NCBI GenBank assembly: GCA_031316155.1
Contig: JALDRB010000010.1
Location: 1-64,000, forward strand
Length of the DNA: 64,000 nucleotides
From: Candidatus Scalindua sp.
GTDB lineage: Bacteria; Planctomycetota; Brocadiia; Brocadiales; Scalinduaceae
Direction of reading: 5' to 3'
Made by a program: the position numbers and the translations under genes. The notes under the pieces were generated by a model. That model ran no database searches. It worked only from the letters and a program-made list of their open reading frames with translations, and was not told the DNA's origin. Below are positions 36,470 through 47,138 of the stretch, piece by piece (within the stretch, counting starts at the first letter, position 1; each line of letters begins with the position of its first letter).

Positions 36470-36608
36470 TATACTCATCTGATAATGGATTTCGGATAAA
36501 ATCCGAGATAAAATCGATCGAGTAAAGTCCTCGGCACCTTTTGTCCGGGGATCCCTTCACCAGGATTTGGTTTCCAGTAAAACCGAAAACCAAATCGGTT
36601 TTAGTATA
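36470..36608 (+). mobile_element. MITE copy 3
   Basis: TATACTCATC ... TTTTAGTATA, 139 bp. Very similar to copies 2 and 4; small variations inside. Confidence 0.8.
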
Positions 36609-37015
36609 TCCTTTCCTTTTCCAACGATGTTTTAAGGATAACCATCAACAGACGAATTGTGGAAGCGGATACAGTTGTTGATGAAGTCAGAGAGAAAAGG
36701 TCGTAAGAAACTGGTGACCTTTGGTAATTGTTGATGTGCAGTTGTGCTGCGATACAGGGGAAGCTGTGCATCAGAGACATAAACATGCTGGAAAGTTACA
36801 ACTTTTCCGGCAATATAACACAAAAATATGGAACTTGCACTTCCATCATGCATGTGATAGGATTTCGTACTTTCTATATAGAATTTTGCATTTTCTTAAT
36901 TTTCATAATGCGGTTGGTTTGTCTGAAATCAGGGTTTGCTATTTGTTAAAGCAGAGATAATGCAAACCTTTACCAAGGAGTAATTTCTTATTCTGCATGG
37001 TAAATTGTAACATAC
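36609..37015 (+). other. No recognised gene
   Basis: Short overlapping frames on both strands but no family-like protein; precedes the glycosyltransferase. An AAGGAG at 36975-36980 is too far from its ATG to be the ribosome site. Confidence 0.4.
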
Positions 37016-38185
37016 ATGAAGATACTTCACCTTTATAGTGATTGGAAATGGACCGGGCCTGCAGAGCCTGCCCTCAACTTATGTGTTGCTTTAAAAAGGC
37101 TCGGACATGATGTAACTTTTGCATGCGGTAAGGCAATGGAGGATTTTCCCTTTCCTCCTGATTCTGAGTCAGTTGAAAAGTGTGCATACGAACGTGGGTT
37201 GAAACCGGTAACAGATTTTACGTTAAGCAAACATTTTGGGTTTTTTAAGGCAATCAGAGATATCAGAAAGCTTACAGCTTTCATGGATGAAGAAGCATTT
37301 GATTTGGTACATGTACATCGATGTTACGACCACTTGGTTGGTGGAATAGCTGCAAGACGTGCGAAAAGACCCTTGCCTGTTGTACGTACGAGTCATGACG
37401 GAGTCGGATTGATACGGGGAGTGAGAAATACTATCTGTATATCAAAACTTATGGATGCTTTAATTACCGTATCTGAGGAGGCAAAAAAAGCTGATGCTCT
37501 CACTTTCAGTCTCCCCGATAATAAAATATTCAGAATCGATGCTTCTATAGATTGTGACCGGTTTAAACCGATGAATGGTCATAAAGATATCAGAGAAAAG
37601 TGGGGGATAAGAAACAATGATGTTGTTGTCGGTATCATAGCAAGGATCCAGGAACACCGCAGATTTCATGTGCTTCTGAAAGCTATCAAGATTGCAAGGC
37701 AGGAAGATCCCCGGTTACGGTTACTTGTTATCGGTAGAGGTACGAAGGAAAAACAGCTGTTGACAGACCCTGTAAGGGAAATGGGTTTGGAAGAAGCCGT
37801 AATTCATACCGGATACAGAACTAAAGATTATGTAGACGTTGTATCGTGCATGGACTTTAACGTTTTTCTTGTCCCCGGGTCAGAAGGGGCCTGTCGTGCG
37901 GTAAGGGAGGTGATGGCAATGAAGAAACCCGTTATAGCCGCTAACAGAGGAATGCTGTCAGAAATTGTTGATCATAATGTTACAGGGCTTGTCATCGAGG
38001 ATACGCCGGAAAACCTGGCAGCCGCATTTGTGAAGTTGTCTAAAGATGAAAGCCTGAGATCGAGATTTGCTGATGCGTCATTAAAAAAGGCACGGGAAGC
38101 ATTTTCGTTAGAATCTATGGCCCTAAAGGTTGAGAAGGTTTATAGCAATCTTTTATCTTCTCTTAATCCAACTCCAAAGGAATAG
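37016..38185 (+). CDS. Glycosyltransferase family 4 (GT-B fold)
   Basis: 389 residues. N-domain: 'MKILHLYSDWKWTGPAEPALNLCVALKRLGHDVTFACG', 'DLVHVHRCYDHLVGG'. C-domain: 'VVGIIARIQEHRRFHVLLKAI', 'LLVIGRGTKEKQLL', and the GT4 EX7E motif (E290-E298) in 'GSEGACRAVREVMAMKKPVIA'. Uses a nucleotide-sugar donor to build an envelope or extracellular glycan; acceptor unknown. No signal peptide. It overlaps the convergent gene on the minus strand by 23 bases. Stands alone, not in a polysaccharide cluster. Confidence 0.9.
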   Translation: MKILHLYSDWKWTGPAEPALNLCVALKRLGHDVTFACGKAMEDFPFPPDSESVEKCAYERGLKPVTDFTLSKHFGFFKAIRDIRKLTAFMDEEAFDLVHVHRCYDHLVGGIAARRAKRPLPVVRTSHDGVGLIRGVRNTICISKLMDALITVSEEAKKADALTFSLPDNKIFRIDASIDCDRFKPMNGHKDIREKWGIRNNDVVVGIIARIQEHRRFHVLLKAIKIARQEDPRLRLLVIGRGTKEKQLLTDPVREMGLEEAVIHTGYRTKDYVDVVSCMDFNVFLVPGSEGACRAVREVMAMKKPVIAANRGMLSEIVDHNVTGLVIEDTPENLAAAFVKLSKDESLRSRFADASLKKAREAFSLESMALKVEKVYSNLLSSLNPTPKE

Positions 38186-38600
38186 TATATAATTCCTTCT
38201 TTGAGACGCCCTTCCAGTAACCTATTAACCCTTCGGGCTTCACGTCAACAACTCCGGTTATCTGTTGAATTTTTATGTGATCTGGAGTAGGAGGCAACCA
38301 GAGCATTGCCATATAATCACCAACTTTTCCGACATTGTGTGGTGTTGCTATAATGATTTTCTCCTTTGAAAATCCATTTGCAACTAAAGCGTTTATCGAT
38401 TTCTCTTCCAGTTCTATATTTGCATGCAGGAAGAGATAAACGTTTTTCTGCGGATCTATATCTGCATTAGTCTTCTGTTGCCGCAAAGCAAGCCCGGAAA
38501 GAGCAATAATTGATATCATAAGAATCCTTCCTCCCATTTTAAATAAAATACGTTTCAACTTCTCCGTTTCCACGTGACCATTTTCCGTATCATTTGTCAT
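38163..38600 (-). CDS. Hypothetical protein with N-terminal membrane anchor
   Basis: 145 residues. After a charged N-terminus, one hydrophobic helix (residues ~22-40, ILMISIIALSGLAL) anchors a soluble domain of ~100 residues ('KNVYLFLHANIELEEKSINALVANGFSKEKIIIATPHNVG...'). I do not recognise it. It converges on and overlaps the glycosyltransferase gene. Located 80 bases downstream of the M16 peptidase on the same strand, so it may share its transcript. Confidence 0.6.
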   Translation of the reverse strand: MTNDTENGHVETEKLKRILFKMGGRILMISIIALSGLALRQQKTNADIDPQKNVYLFLHANIELEEKSINALVANGFSKEKIIIATPHNVGKVGDYMAMLWLPPTPDHIKIQQITGVVDVKPEGLIGYWKGVSKKELYTIPLELD

Positions 38601-38680
38601 TGTTTTTTCTTTAATTTATGTGCTATAGTATTAATGATCAATCTTCTAACTGTTGTAAAGCTTTACCGATAGATGTTATA

Positions 38681-41329
38681 CTATTCCACGATTACGATCA
38701 AATGGTCATCGTTCTGAAATACCCTGGGAGCAAGGCGTTCTAAATCTTCTCCGGTAACCGTTTTGAGTTTTTCGCTGTATTGATCGTCTGCTTCGGGAGA
38801 TCTATCGTCAAGGATCTCCATACTTATATAGTAAGCCTGGCTCACACGATCCATTCGACGCATTCCCCGACGCCCTAAAGTAGCGTTGATTGTTTGTTGC
38901 ACTTCGTCAGCATTGAAAGATGCTTCACGTATTGACTGAATTTCTTCCCGAATACCGGTAATAGCTTTTTCAATATTTTCAGGGCGTGTTCCCATGGTAA
39001 TGTGATACCAGTTGTCATTCTTGAATTCCGGGAAGTGCGTGCCTATGGAATAGGCAAGACCCTGCTGTTCACGGAGATTGAAGGCAAGTCTATCAGAGAA
39101 GAGATTACTGAGAATATGGAGGGCTGGTTTGTCTTTATCCTCAACCTCGCACGTATTTGCAACAATAATGTATGATTGTGATTTACCGATTTTTTGACGT
39201 ATGGTTTTACCGAGTTTGTTGAGTTGGGGTCTGTATGCCGGCGCTTGCCATCCGGCTTCTCCCCATGTTCCTCCAAAACAGGTCTTTACTGTATTTATGG
39301 TTTTGTCAATCGGTTGATTACCGGAAATAGTCAGAACCAGATTAGATGGGTTGTACAGTTTTTGGTAGAATTTCGTTATATTTTCGAGGGGAAAACTCTC
39401 TATGTCCTTTGCGCTGCCTAACGTCCATCCAAGACCCGGGTTGGTAACAAAAAGATTGTCATATAACATTCTTTCGGCTATTTTCGGTGTGCTAGAGGCT
39501 GTTATAGCTGAAAGTGAGGCAGTATTCTTTTTTGCAAGTTCAAAGGCATCCTCTGTAAGGAGAGGTTGGGATACCATTTCCGCAAGTAATCTGATACCTT
39601 CCTCGAAGAAGGAATCTATCACCTTCAGTCGCATATAAACAAAGCGAGCAGAGTTGTAGTAGTCGTCATAAGGTATATCCGGATTATCGTAAAGTTTTAA
39701 TTCGGCTCCGATCGATTCAAGAGATTGATACAGGGTTTTTTCAGGATGATTTACGGTACCTCCTTCAAGCAGAGTACGCTGTAAAACCTCTCCCATGCCC
39801 CAATTATCTTTTCCTTCACACAGGCTTCTTCCTTTCGCTAAGAGATGTATTCCAATAACACGGCTATCCGGGTTCTCTTTTATAACAACGGTCATGCCAT
39901 TATTCAATATTTCCTTGTGGTATAGATTTTGAGACTCTTCAGTGATTCCTTCTGTCTGTTTAACAGGAGGAGACATTAAGGTTATAACAGGCAACCGGGA
40001 TTGTAGATATTTTGAAGCAGCATCCCGAATTGATTTCGGGGTTCCCTGCATGATACTATCCATATAGCTTCGGAGAAAAGTGTATCCGCCGGCAGCGATA
40101 TATCCGGATTTCATCATCGCATAGTAGTGCAGTTTTTCCTGCAGATAAATTTCATGTGTTGCCCTTGCGACAATCATCTTTTGAATTTCGTTCATTGATA
40201 CAGGATTGACTGACATGTTTTGCACTTCACGTGAAATCAAAGCGACAACGCGATCAACATCGGCATGTAAGGGAAGTTGAGCATAAATTTGCAATATTGA
40301 AAAATCACTATTGAATGTTATATCGGCATTGATTGTGTTAACCAGATTTTTGTTGGAATCCTCTTTGAACAAGATATTGAGGACTGACTCGTTTTTGCCA
40401 CCCAGAAAGTCTGCCAGCAGTTGCAGTGAAAAAAAATCCTCAGATTCCGGTGCCGGTAACAGATAACCCATATTAAGATATTGGCGATCGCCGGGAAATT
40501 TCCCCATACCATTTGCACGTATAATTTTCACTGTTTTCGGCGGATTTAAAAAGAGAGGTTTCTGTTCCGGAAGAGAGCCGGGAGGATGTGCGCCATACTT
40601 CGTTTTAACCAGTTCTACCATTTTCCCGGTTGTAAAATCGCCGATGACCATCAATGTCATATTGTTCGGTACATACCAGGTGCGATAATATGCCAGCACA
40701 TCATCACGTTTCAGATAGGAAATTGTTGAAACGGTTCCGAGCACCGGACGCTCATAAGGAGTTCCGGAGAATACAGTACGGAGAAAATGGTTGTTCACCT
40801 GACAGGTCGGAGCGTCTGCATCTTTGCCAATCTCTTCAATTACGATGCCCCGTTCCTTTTCAAATTTCTCAGGAGGCAAAGTAGAGTTGAAAAGCATATC
40901 GGCCTGGATGTCCATTCCCTGTTCAATATACTCCTTCGGCATCAGGATCATGTAATTGGTATAATCCGGGCCTGTATGGGCATTATTATAACCGCCATAA
41001 TAATCCATTTCGCCATAAAGTTCTTTCTGAGTACGGTTTTTTGTACCGTTAAAGAGCAGATGTTCAAGGAAATGGGCAGATCCGTTTGTCGATGCATCCT
41101 CATTCCGACTGCCGGTCTTGACAATGGTAAATGCCGTAATCATTGGACTTGCATGATTTTCTATGAGAATAACCTCCATTCCGTTATCTAGATAGAAAAC
41201 CGAGGCATTCTGAGTTTCACTAAAAAGAGACAATGCCTGATCTTTTACATTATCAGCATTACATAAAAATGGACTCATTCCAAAAAGGAAAAAAAGTGTT
41301 GAAATGGTAATTGAAATGATTTTCTTCAT
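38681..41329 (-). CDS. M16 family zinc peptidase (pitrilysin/insulinase-like)
   Basis: 882 residues. Signal peptide ~1-26 (KKIISITISTLFFLFG...). The M16 inverted zinc motif HFLEH (H86, E89, H90) lies in 'AHFLEHLLFNGTK', with a downstream catalytic Glu region 'KERGIVIEEIGKD'. The second half (~from 470) is another M16 domain without the motif ('GMTVVIKENPDSRVIGIHLL'), as in two-domain M16 proteases. Probably an exported (periplasmic or paryphoplasmic) peptidase that degrades small peptides. Divergent from the M1-M28 fusion at 41641. Confidence 0.9.
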   Translation of the reverse strand: MKKIISITISTLFFLFGMSPFLCNADNVKDQALSLFSETQNASVFYLDNGMEVILIENHASPMITAFTIVKTGSRNEDASTNGSAHFLEHLLFNGTKNRTQKELYGEMDYYGGYNNAHTGPDYTNYMILMPKEYIEQGMDIQADMLFNSTLPPEKFEKERGIVIEEIGKDADAPTCQVNNHFLRTVFSGTPYERPVLGTVSTISYLKRDDVLAYYRTWYVPNNMTLMVIGDFTTGKMVELVKTKYGAHPPGSLPEQKPLFLNPPKTVKIIRANGMGKFPGDRQYLNMGYLLPAPESEDFFSLQLLADFLGGKNESVLNILFKEDSNKNLVNTINADITFNSDFSILQIYAQLPLHADVDRVVALISREVQNMSVNPVSMNEIQKMIVARATHEIYLQEKLHYYAMMKSGYIAAGGYTFLRSYMDSIMQGTPKSIRDAASKYLQSRLPVITLMSPPVKQTEGITEESQNLYHKEILNNGMTVVIKENPDSRVIGIHLLAKGRSLCEGKDNWGMGEVLQRTLLEGGTVNHPEKTLYQSLESIGAELKLYDNPDIPYDDYYNSARFVYMRLKVIDSFFEEGIRLLAEMVSQPLLTEDAFELAKKNTASLSAITASSTPKIAERMLYDNLFVTNPGLGWTLGSAKDIESFPLENITKFYQKLYNPSNLVLTISGNQPIDKTINTVKTCFGGTWGEAGWQAPAYRPQLNKLGKTIRQKIGKSQSYIIVANTCEVEDKDKPALHILSNLFSDRLAFNLREQQGLAYSIGTHFPEFKNDNWYHITMGTRPENIEKAITGIREEIQSIREASFNADEVQQTINATLGRRGMRRMDRVSQAYYISMEILDDRSPEADDQYSEKLKTVTGEDLERLAPRVFQNDDHLIVIVE

Positions 41330-41640
41330 TCTCTTTTATTCAGATTTTTTATGCTTTCTCTGTTTGTCTCTATAAAGTAAAATACAACCTATTATACCAA
41401 AGTTTTTATAAAAAACCTGCTTTAATTTTCTGATGAAATTGTATAGGATTTTCAGTTTTACATGAAGGGCAATAAAAAATCAATTAACCCAGAACACAGT
41501 GAACTATGAACCTGTAAACGGTTACTTTAATATTCTATCTCTATTAAATTACAATTTAGTAGATTGCTCAAATACGATATTATAATAGTTATCTAATGCA
41601 TATCTGCAATGAAATATTACCATACAAAGGGAGAGAATAA
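41330..41640 (+). other. Divergent intergenic region of two peptidase genes
   Basis: AT-rich; a GGGAGAGAATAA ribosome site precedes the + gene (41629). Promoters for both genes must lie here, but I can identify none with confidence. Confidence 0.4.
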
Positions 41641-44600
41641 ATGAGTTGTCAATTTTTATGGCGTTTTTTTGTAATAAGCCTGTTAATTTTTGTCGTTTCG
41701 TCAACAACGTTCGGTCAGATTAACCACGACCTTGAGATTGTATTGCATCCGGACCGCCAACGTTTCGAAATTATTGACAAAATTACACTATCTCCGTCAT
41801 CAACGAATGTCGGTCCTCTTAATTTTGTGCTTCATCAGGGACTTAAACCTGAGATTCTTGACAAGGATACTTTGCTGAGGAAAAATTTCGGTGCGGAGGC
41901 AGCCAGGTTTTTCAGTGATAATCCGACGCTTCTCCATAATACTGTTACACTGGATCTTTTCGAAGTTAAGCTTCCGCCGGAAACTACCCAGTTTACGATC
42001 AAATATGCAGGAGAGATTTTTCATCCTGTCAAAGAATATGGTGAGGAGTATTCACGAAGTTTCAGCGAATCTCCGGGTATTATTTCTCCTGAAGGCGTGT
42101 ACTTAAGCGGAGCAAGCTTCTGGTATCCACATTTCGCAGATGAGTTGGTGACATTCAGCATGGATGTGGAGTTACCAACAGGCTGGTCATCTGTCAGCCA
42201 GGGGGCACGAAATAAACATGACACCTTCAAAGAGTTCCGGAGGGATGTATGGGTGATGGAAAAACCTCAGGAGGAAATATACCTGTTAGCAGCAGAGTTT
42301 ACTGAATATAGTCAGGCTGCAGGTGCTGTGGATGCTATGGTCTTCTTACGTCAGCCGGATTCACAACTTGCGCAAAAGTATCTGGATGCAACCGCACAGT
42401 ATATAGAGATGTACCGGAAACTTATTGGTTCGTATCCTTATAAGAAGTTTGCCCTCGTAGAGAATTTCTGGGAAACAGGTTATGGCATGCCATCTTTTAC
42501 GCTGCTTGGTCCCAGGGTCATCCGTTTTCCTTTTATTCTCCATTCCTCTTATCCCCATGAGATTCTGCATAACTGGTGGGGAAATGGAGTATATACTGAT
42601 TATGAGAAAGGCAATTGGGCTGAAGGGCTGACAACCTATCTTGCCGATCATCTCATAAAAGAACAACGTGGCGAGGCTGTTGAATACCGTCGTTCGGTTC
42701 TCCAGAAATACACCAACTACGTGACAGCTAACAGAGATTTTCCTCTTACCGAATTTCGTTCCCGGCACAGCGCTGTTACCGAGGCTGTAGGTTACGGTAA
42801 GACCATGATGTTGTTTCACATGCTCCGCCAGCAACTGGGTGACCAGGTTTTTATTAAGGCTCTGCGTCAATTGTATAGAAAATATCAGTTTAAGATAACC
42901 TCCTTTGATGAAGTCGAAACAACCTTTAAGAGCGTAACCGAAGATCCCCTGGAATCGATGTTTGATCAGTGGGTAAAGAAGAGCGGAGCGCCCTCACTGA
43001 GTGTGAATCGGGCTGTTGCAAGTCCGCAAGGTGATGGCTACGTACTATCGGCAATTATTGAACAGATACAGGTTGGCACACCTTACCGGTTAAGGTTGCC
43101 AGTCGCTGTTCACATGGAAGGTATTGCAAACGCGTACCAGACCAGCATTGATGTTGATGCTAAACAATACAATCTGGAACTCAATCTTCCCGCACGTCCT
43201 GTGCGCCTGGATGTTGATCCTGAATTTGACGTTTTCCGAACATTGGATCACAATGAAACTCCGCCGGCTATAAGCCAGGTCTTTGGTGCAGAACAGGTTC
43301 TGGTGGTTTTGCCTGCAGCTGCCCCGGAATCAATACGGCTTGGCTATCAGGATCTGGCAAAAGAGTGGCAGAAAGGTCGCTCTACCCGGTTAGACATTGA
43401 GTTGGATGATGTGCTGGATGTATTGCCAACTGATCGTGCCGTGTGGTTGTTTGGCTGGGAAAACCGTTTTCGTTCCATGATCAACAGGTCTCTCTCTGAA
43501 TATGATTATGCCGACAAGGAGAAATCAATACAAATCGATGGTACCGAATTGAAAAAAGAAGAACATTCTGTTGTGCTGATGGCAAGAAACCCGTCCAACA
43601 GTGCATGTGCTCTGGCCTGGCTGGCTACGGATAATGTGGCAGCGATGCCGGGTCTCGGAAGGAAACTCCCGCATTATAACAAATACAGCTACCTTGGTTT
43701 TACGGGTGATGAACCTGTTAATGTATTCAAGGGGCAATGGCCGGTGGTTAATTCACCCATGTCGATTTCTGTATTACAAAGTGATGGCACAGAAGTTGAA
43801 CCAACGATAGCCACGTTTGCGCCACGTGCAGCCCTTGCGCAATTAACTCCCGTTTTTTCAGAAACAAGAATGTTAAAGGATATCGAATACCTCGCATCTG
43901 ACGAACTGGAGGGAAGGGGCCTGGGTACTCCCGGATTAGATAAGGCCTCAGACTATATCGCTAAACAGTTTTCTGATGCCGGATTGCGGCCCTGCGGGGA
44001 TGATGTGGATGATTATTTTCAGACATGGAGTGAACAGGTAAATATGCCGGAGCAAGTTGCTGTAACTATAAAGAACGTTATAGGGGTCATACCGGGTAAA
44101 AATCCGCGATGGGTGGGAGAGAGCGTGGTTATCGGAGCGCACTATGATTCTCATGGGCGCGGCTGGCCTGATGTCCTTAAAGGTAACGAAGGTAAAATAC
44201 ATCCCGGTGCAGACGATAATGCCAGCGGTATCTCCGTTTTACTGGAATTTGCACGACTGGTTGGTAAAAAATGGCGGCCAGAGCGTACAATCGTATTTGT
44301 AGCCTTCAGCGCCGAGGAGGCCGGAAAACTCGGCTCATTGCATTACGTCGATCATGCAGAGAAATACCCTGTATCTAAGGCGATGGCGATGATCAATATC
44401 GATACAGTCGGCCAGTTAGGTAAAGATGCTCTGACCATATTCGGTAGCTACTCTGCTCGCGAATGGGTACATATATTTCGTGGTGCCAGCTACGTAACCG
44501 GTGTGGAAATTAAGCAATCAACAATAGATACCGGCAACGGAGATGAGAAAAGTTTCCTGGACGCAGGCGTGCCCTCGGTGCATCTCTTCAGTGGCGCACG

Positions 44601-45045
44601 CGAAAATTATCATCGGCCAACAGATACTGTTGATAGAATTGATACGGCAGGTCTGGTTAAGACTGCTGCCATCCTGAAGGAAGTGGTTGAATACCTGGCT
44701 GAAAGACCCGAACCCCTGACCTCAACACTAACTGCCGCAAAAGATAGGACAAACCACCAGAAAAAGCATCAGCATACTACAAGGCGTGTCATCCTGGGCA
44801 CTGTTCCGGACTTTACTTATACAGGTAAAGGAGTACGTCTAGAGGGTGTAACTCCTGATACGCCGGCAGTTCAAGTTGGTCTTCAGAAGGGCGATATTAT
44901 TATTCGAATCGATGGCACCGCAATTGATGACCTGCAAACCTATTCCGATGTCCTAAAGTCGTTACAGGCAGGGAAAGAGATCACGATCGTTTTTATGCGT
45001 GATGAGAGAGAGCACTCTGTCACCACGAAGCTAGCTGCCAGGTAA
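41641..45045 (+). CDS. Exported M1-like aminopeptidase/M28 peptidase/PDZ fusion
   Basis: 1134 residues. Signal peptide ~1-25. Domain 1 (to ~560) is M1-like: HEILH (H306, E307, H310) and a following E328 in 'NWAEGLTTYLADHL', one residue closer to the zinc motif than in standard M1 enzymes. A linker region (~560-730) without recognised fold follows. Domain 2 (~735-1020) is M28: 'VVIGAHYDSHG' (H834, D836), 'HPGADDNASG' and 'FSAEEAGKLGS', the full zinc-ligand set. Domain 3 (~1055-1134) is PDZ-like ('GVTPDTPAVQVGLQKGDIIIRIDG'). Combining two exopeptidase modules with a PDZ is unusual. Possibly works with the divergent M16 peptidase in outer-compartment peptide recycling (inference). Confidence 0.88.
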   Translation: MSCQFLWRFFVISLLIFVVSSTTFGQINHDLEIVLHPDRQRFEIIDKITLSPSSTNVGPLNFVLHQGLKPEILDKDTLLRKNFGAEAARFFSDNPTLLHNTVTLDLFEVKLPPETTQFTIKYAGEIFHPVKEYGEEYSRSFSESPGIISPEGVYLSGASFWYPHFADELVTFSMDVELPTGWSSVSQGARNKHDTFKEFRRDVWVMEKPQEEIYLLAAEFTEYSQAAGAVDAMVFLRQPDSQLAQKYLDATAQYIEMYRKLIGSYPYKKFALVENFWETGYGMPSFTLLGPRVIRFPFILHSSYPHEILHNWWGNGVYTDYEKGNWAEGLTTYLADHLIKEQRGEAVEYRRSVLQKYTNYVTANRDFPLTEFRSRHSAVTEAVGYGKTMMLFHMLRQQLGDQVFIKALRQLYRKYQFKITSFDEVETTFKSVTEDPLESMFDQWVKKSGAPSLSVNRAVASPQGDGYVLSAIIEQIQVGTPYRLRLPVAVHMEGIANAYQTSIDVDAKQYNLELNLPARPVRLDVDPEFDVFRTLDHNETPPAISQVFGAEQVLVVLPAAAPESIRLGYQDLAKEWQKGRSTRLDIELDDVLDVLPTDRAVWLFGWENRFRSMINRSLSEYDYADKEKSIQIDGTELKKEEHSVVLMARNPSNSACALAWLATDNVAAMPGLGRKLPHYNKYSYLGFTGDEPVNVFKGQWPVVNSPMSISVLQSDGTEVEPTIATFAPRAALAQLTPVFSETRMLKDIEYLASDELEGRGLGTPGLDKASDYIAKQFSDAGLRPCGDDVDDYFQTWSEQVNMPEQVAVTIKNVIGVIPGKNPRWVGESVVIGAHYDSHGRGWPDVLKGNEGKIHPGADDNASGISVLLEFARLVGKKWRPERTIVFVAFSAEEAGKLGSLHYVDHAEKYPVSKAMAMINIDTVGQLGKDALTIFGSYSAREWVHIFRGASYVTGVEIKQSTIDTGNGDEKSFLDAGVPSVHLFSGARENYHRPTDTVDRIDTAGLVKTAAILKEVVEYLAERPEPLTSTLTAAKDRTNHQKKHQHTTRRVILGTVPDFTYTGKGVRLEGVTPDTPAVQVGLQKGDIIIRIDGTAIDDLQTYSDVLKSLQAGKEITIVFMRDEREHSVTTKLAAR

Positions 45046-45695
45046 TTCAGTCCACTGAAGGCTCGAAGAAATGGGTCACCTAATATATCACTAACCAGTT
45101 TAAAGAAGACATGATCTGCAACTGAGATCAAAACATCTTTGCTGCTACTATCTCTTTTCCATGCTGGTAAAGGCAGGAAAGTTCTGTTATCCCTTCTCAT
45201 TTGTTCAGTCTGTTAGTCATCATGTGTTGAATCGATCATGAATTAGCTTAGTCTGATATCCTGTGTTAGATGAGCCATTTTCTTGTTTCGGTGTAACAGT
45301 GACATGCATTAAACCTTCATTATCCAACTTTTTTTAAGCACTGCTTCAGAACCGTTTGTTTGTTCTCTAAGTTATCAATTGTTTGATTATTTTTGATTGG
45401 GAATTGTAACCTTGGAGACCGTTCATCTATGAATAATCAATTCATCCTTACTATCCATCATAATATTTCAAGTTAAAAAAAATGCTTTCTGGTGATTAAA
45501 ATTTTGATGAATGTTTAATATAAAGACATTATTTAATCAAATCTTAACCTCTTAAATTATTTCAAATATCCAAGCCTCATGAAGTCATTGACTTATAAAA
45601 TTATTTTTTAGAACAATTGCTTTGGTACGATTAATGCGATCAAATGCGATAATCTTAACATTATCGCTTGAGAAAATATTTTTTAAAGGAAATGA
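45046..45695 (+). other. 650-bp intergenic region
   Basis: No family-like protein on either strand. The minus-strand frame 45200-44940 lies half inside the peptidase gene and is unlikely real. Very AT-rich from 45400 on. Confidence 0.4.
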
Positions 45696-47138
45696 ATGAT
45701 TCTAAAGAGAGATATCCTTGTTGGTCTGTTTATATTTTTTTTAGTCACAAGTACGAACACCTATGCAGTTGATAAAGAAGTGTCCCTTGATGCTGAATCT
45801 GAAGAGTGTCTTACCATTAAAGGTATCATCACTCATGTCCCACCTGATTCATCCAGCGATATCCACTTATACACCTTCTATGGTAAAGAGTTGTCCAAGA
45901 TTGAATCTACACGAGTAAATGATCGAGGTGAATTTGTATTCAAGCTGATGGATACACCGAAACAGGGGCTATACAAAATAGGTCTTGATAAACAGAACTC
46001 TGCAACCATTGTTTTATCTCAAACCGGTGACTTGCTCATTAAAGCCGATTATAGACTATTGCAGGCAGATAAGATCATCGTGGTAAATTCTAGAGAAAAT
46101 AATGCATACAGAAAATTATTAAAAGTTTGGAATCAGATGCAAAAGAAGATGGTAAAAATAGATTATTTGAAAAATAGTTTATCCCATAAAGATCCTTTTA
46201 TCATGCAAAAGAGAAATGTTATAGATGAAAATATAAGAAGGCTCATACAGGATTATAATGTGGATCTTCTTACGATAAAGGGGGATTATCCGAAAACATT
46301 CACATCAGAAGTCCTAATCAATTTATCTTTTTTACCTCAATTGGCCGATCATGAGCAGCTCGAAAAAACATATGATAGTGAACAAGCATTCTTACATGAT
46401 TATTTTTTTGAATTTATTGATTTTTCTGATGATCGGATAATTCGTACACCCTTCCTTGCTGAAAAGTACTCCACATACCTGGCTCAGTTTACTGATCATA
46501 CACCTGAAAGACTTAAAGATTCGGTAGATATGATATTAAATAAAGCCGTCAGAAACAGCACAGTTCACGACTTTACAATAGAATTCCTGATCAATCTTTT
46601 TAGCAAAAGAGGCCTCGCAGAACTGGAAAATTATATTATTGACAATTATGTACAGGTCTGTGACAAACCCTTGTCAGAAAGAACTATACAAATGGTCAAC
46701 AGACTTGAATGCCTGAGGGTTGGGAGAAAAGCGCCAGAAATTATTTTAGAGGATTCTGAGGGAAATGCCATCAGGCTTTCTTCTTCTATTAGGAAGAACA
46801 AGGTATTGATGCTCTATTTCTGGGCATCATGGTGCGAAGCCTGTAAAGCCGAAAATCTGCATATTGTGAATATCTACAATAAATTCAAGGAGAAAGGTCT
46901 TGGTATTTATGGAGTAGCGCTGGATTTTGATAAAAATGAGTGGGTTTCTGCAATTAAGGATTATCAGTTACCATGGACGAACGTTTCTGATTTAAAACAA
47001 TGGGATTCGGAAATAGTGAAGGTTTACAATGTAAACCAAACGCCGACCATTTATCTTGTGGACAATAAAGGCATAATTACGGCTAAAAATTTGAGAGGGA
47101 ATACTTTAGAGAATAAACTGAAGGAGTTGTTAAATTAA
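45696..47138 (+). CDS. TlpA-like thioredoxin-fold protein with long N-terminal domain
   Basis: 480 residues. Signal peptide ~1-25. Residues ~35-120 look like a DUF4369-like beta domain ('CLTIKGIITHVPPDSSSDIHLYTFYG'), a helical linker follows, and the C-terminal ~140 residues carry a TlpA/ResA thioredoxin fold with FWASWCEACK (C380, C383) and the cis-Pro region 'VNQTPTIYLVD'. The pattern DUF4369-helical-TlpA is common in exported thiol-disulfide proteins. Role: reduction or maturation of exported, perhaps cytochrome-type, proteins (family-based guess). Ribosome site AAAGGAAATG. Confidence 0.85.
   Translation: MILKRDILVGLFIFFLVTSTNTYAVDKEVSLDAESEECLTIKGIITHVPPDSSSDIHLYTFYGKELSKIESTRVNDRGEFVFKLMDTPKQGLYKIGLDKQNSATIVLSQTGDLLIKADYRLLQADKIIVVNSRENNAYRKLLKVWNQMQKKMVKIDYLKNSLSHKDPFIMQKRNVIDENIRRLIQDYNVDLLTIKGDYPKTFTSEVLINLSFLPQLADHEQLEKTYDSEQAFLHDYFFEFIDFSDDRIIRTPFLAEKYSTYLAQFTDHTPERLKDSVDMILNKAVRNSTVHDFTIEFLINLFSKRGLAELENYIIDNYVQVCDKPLSERTIQMVNRLECLRVGRKAPEIILEDSEGNAIRLSSSIRKNKVLMLYFWASWCEACKAENLHIVNIYNKFKEKGLGIYGVALDFDKNEWVSAIKDYQLPWTNVSDLKQWDSEIVKVYNVNQTPTIYLVDNKGIITAKNLRGNTLENKLKELLN

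Noticed and set aside
44940..45200. Minus-strand ORF of 86 codons after the peptidase fusion
   Set aside because: Half overlaps the peptidase gene and no family-like sequence was recognised.
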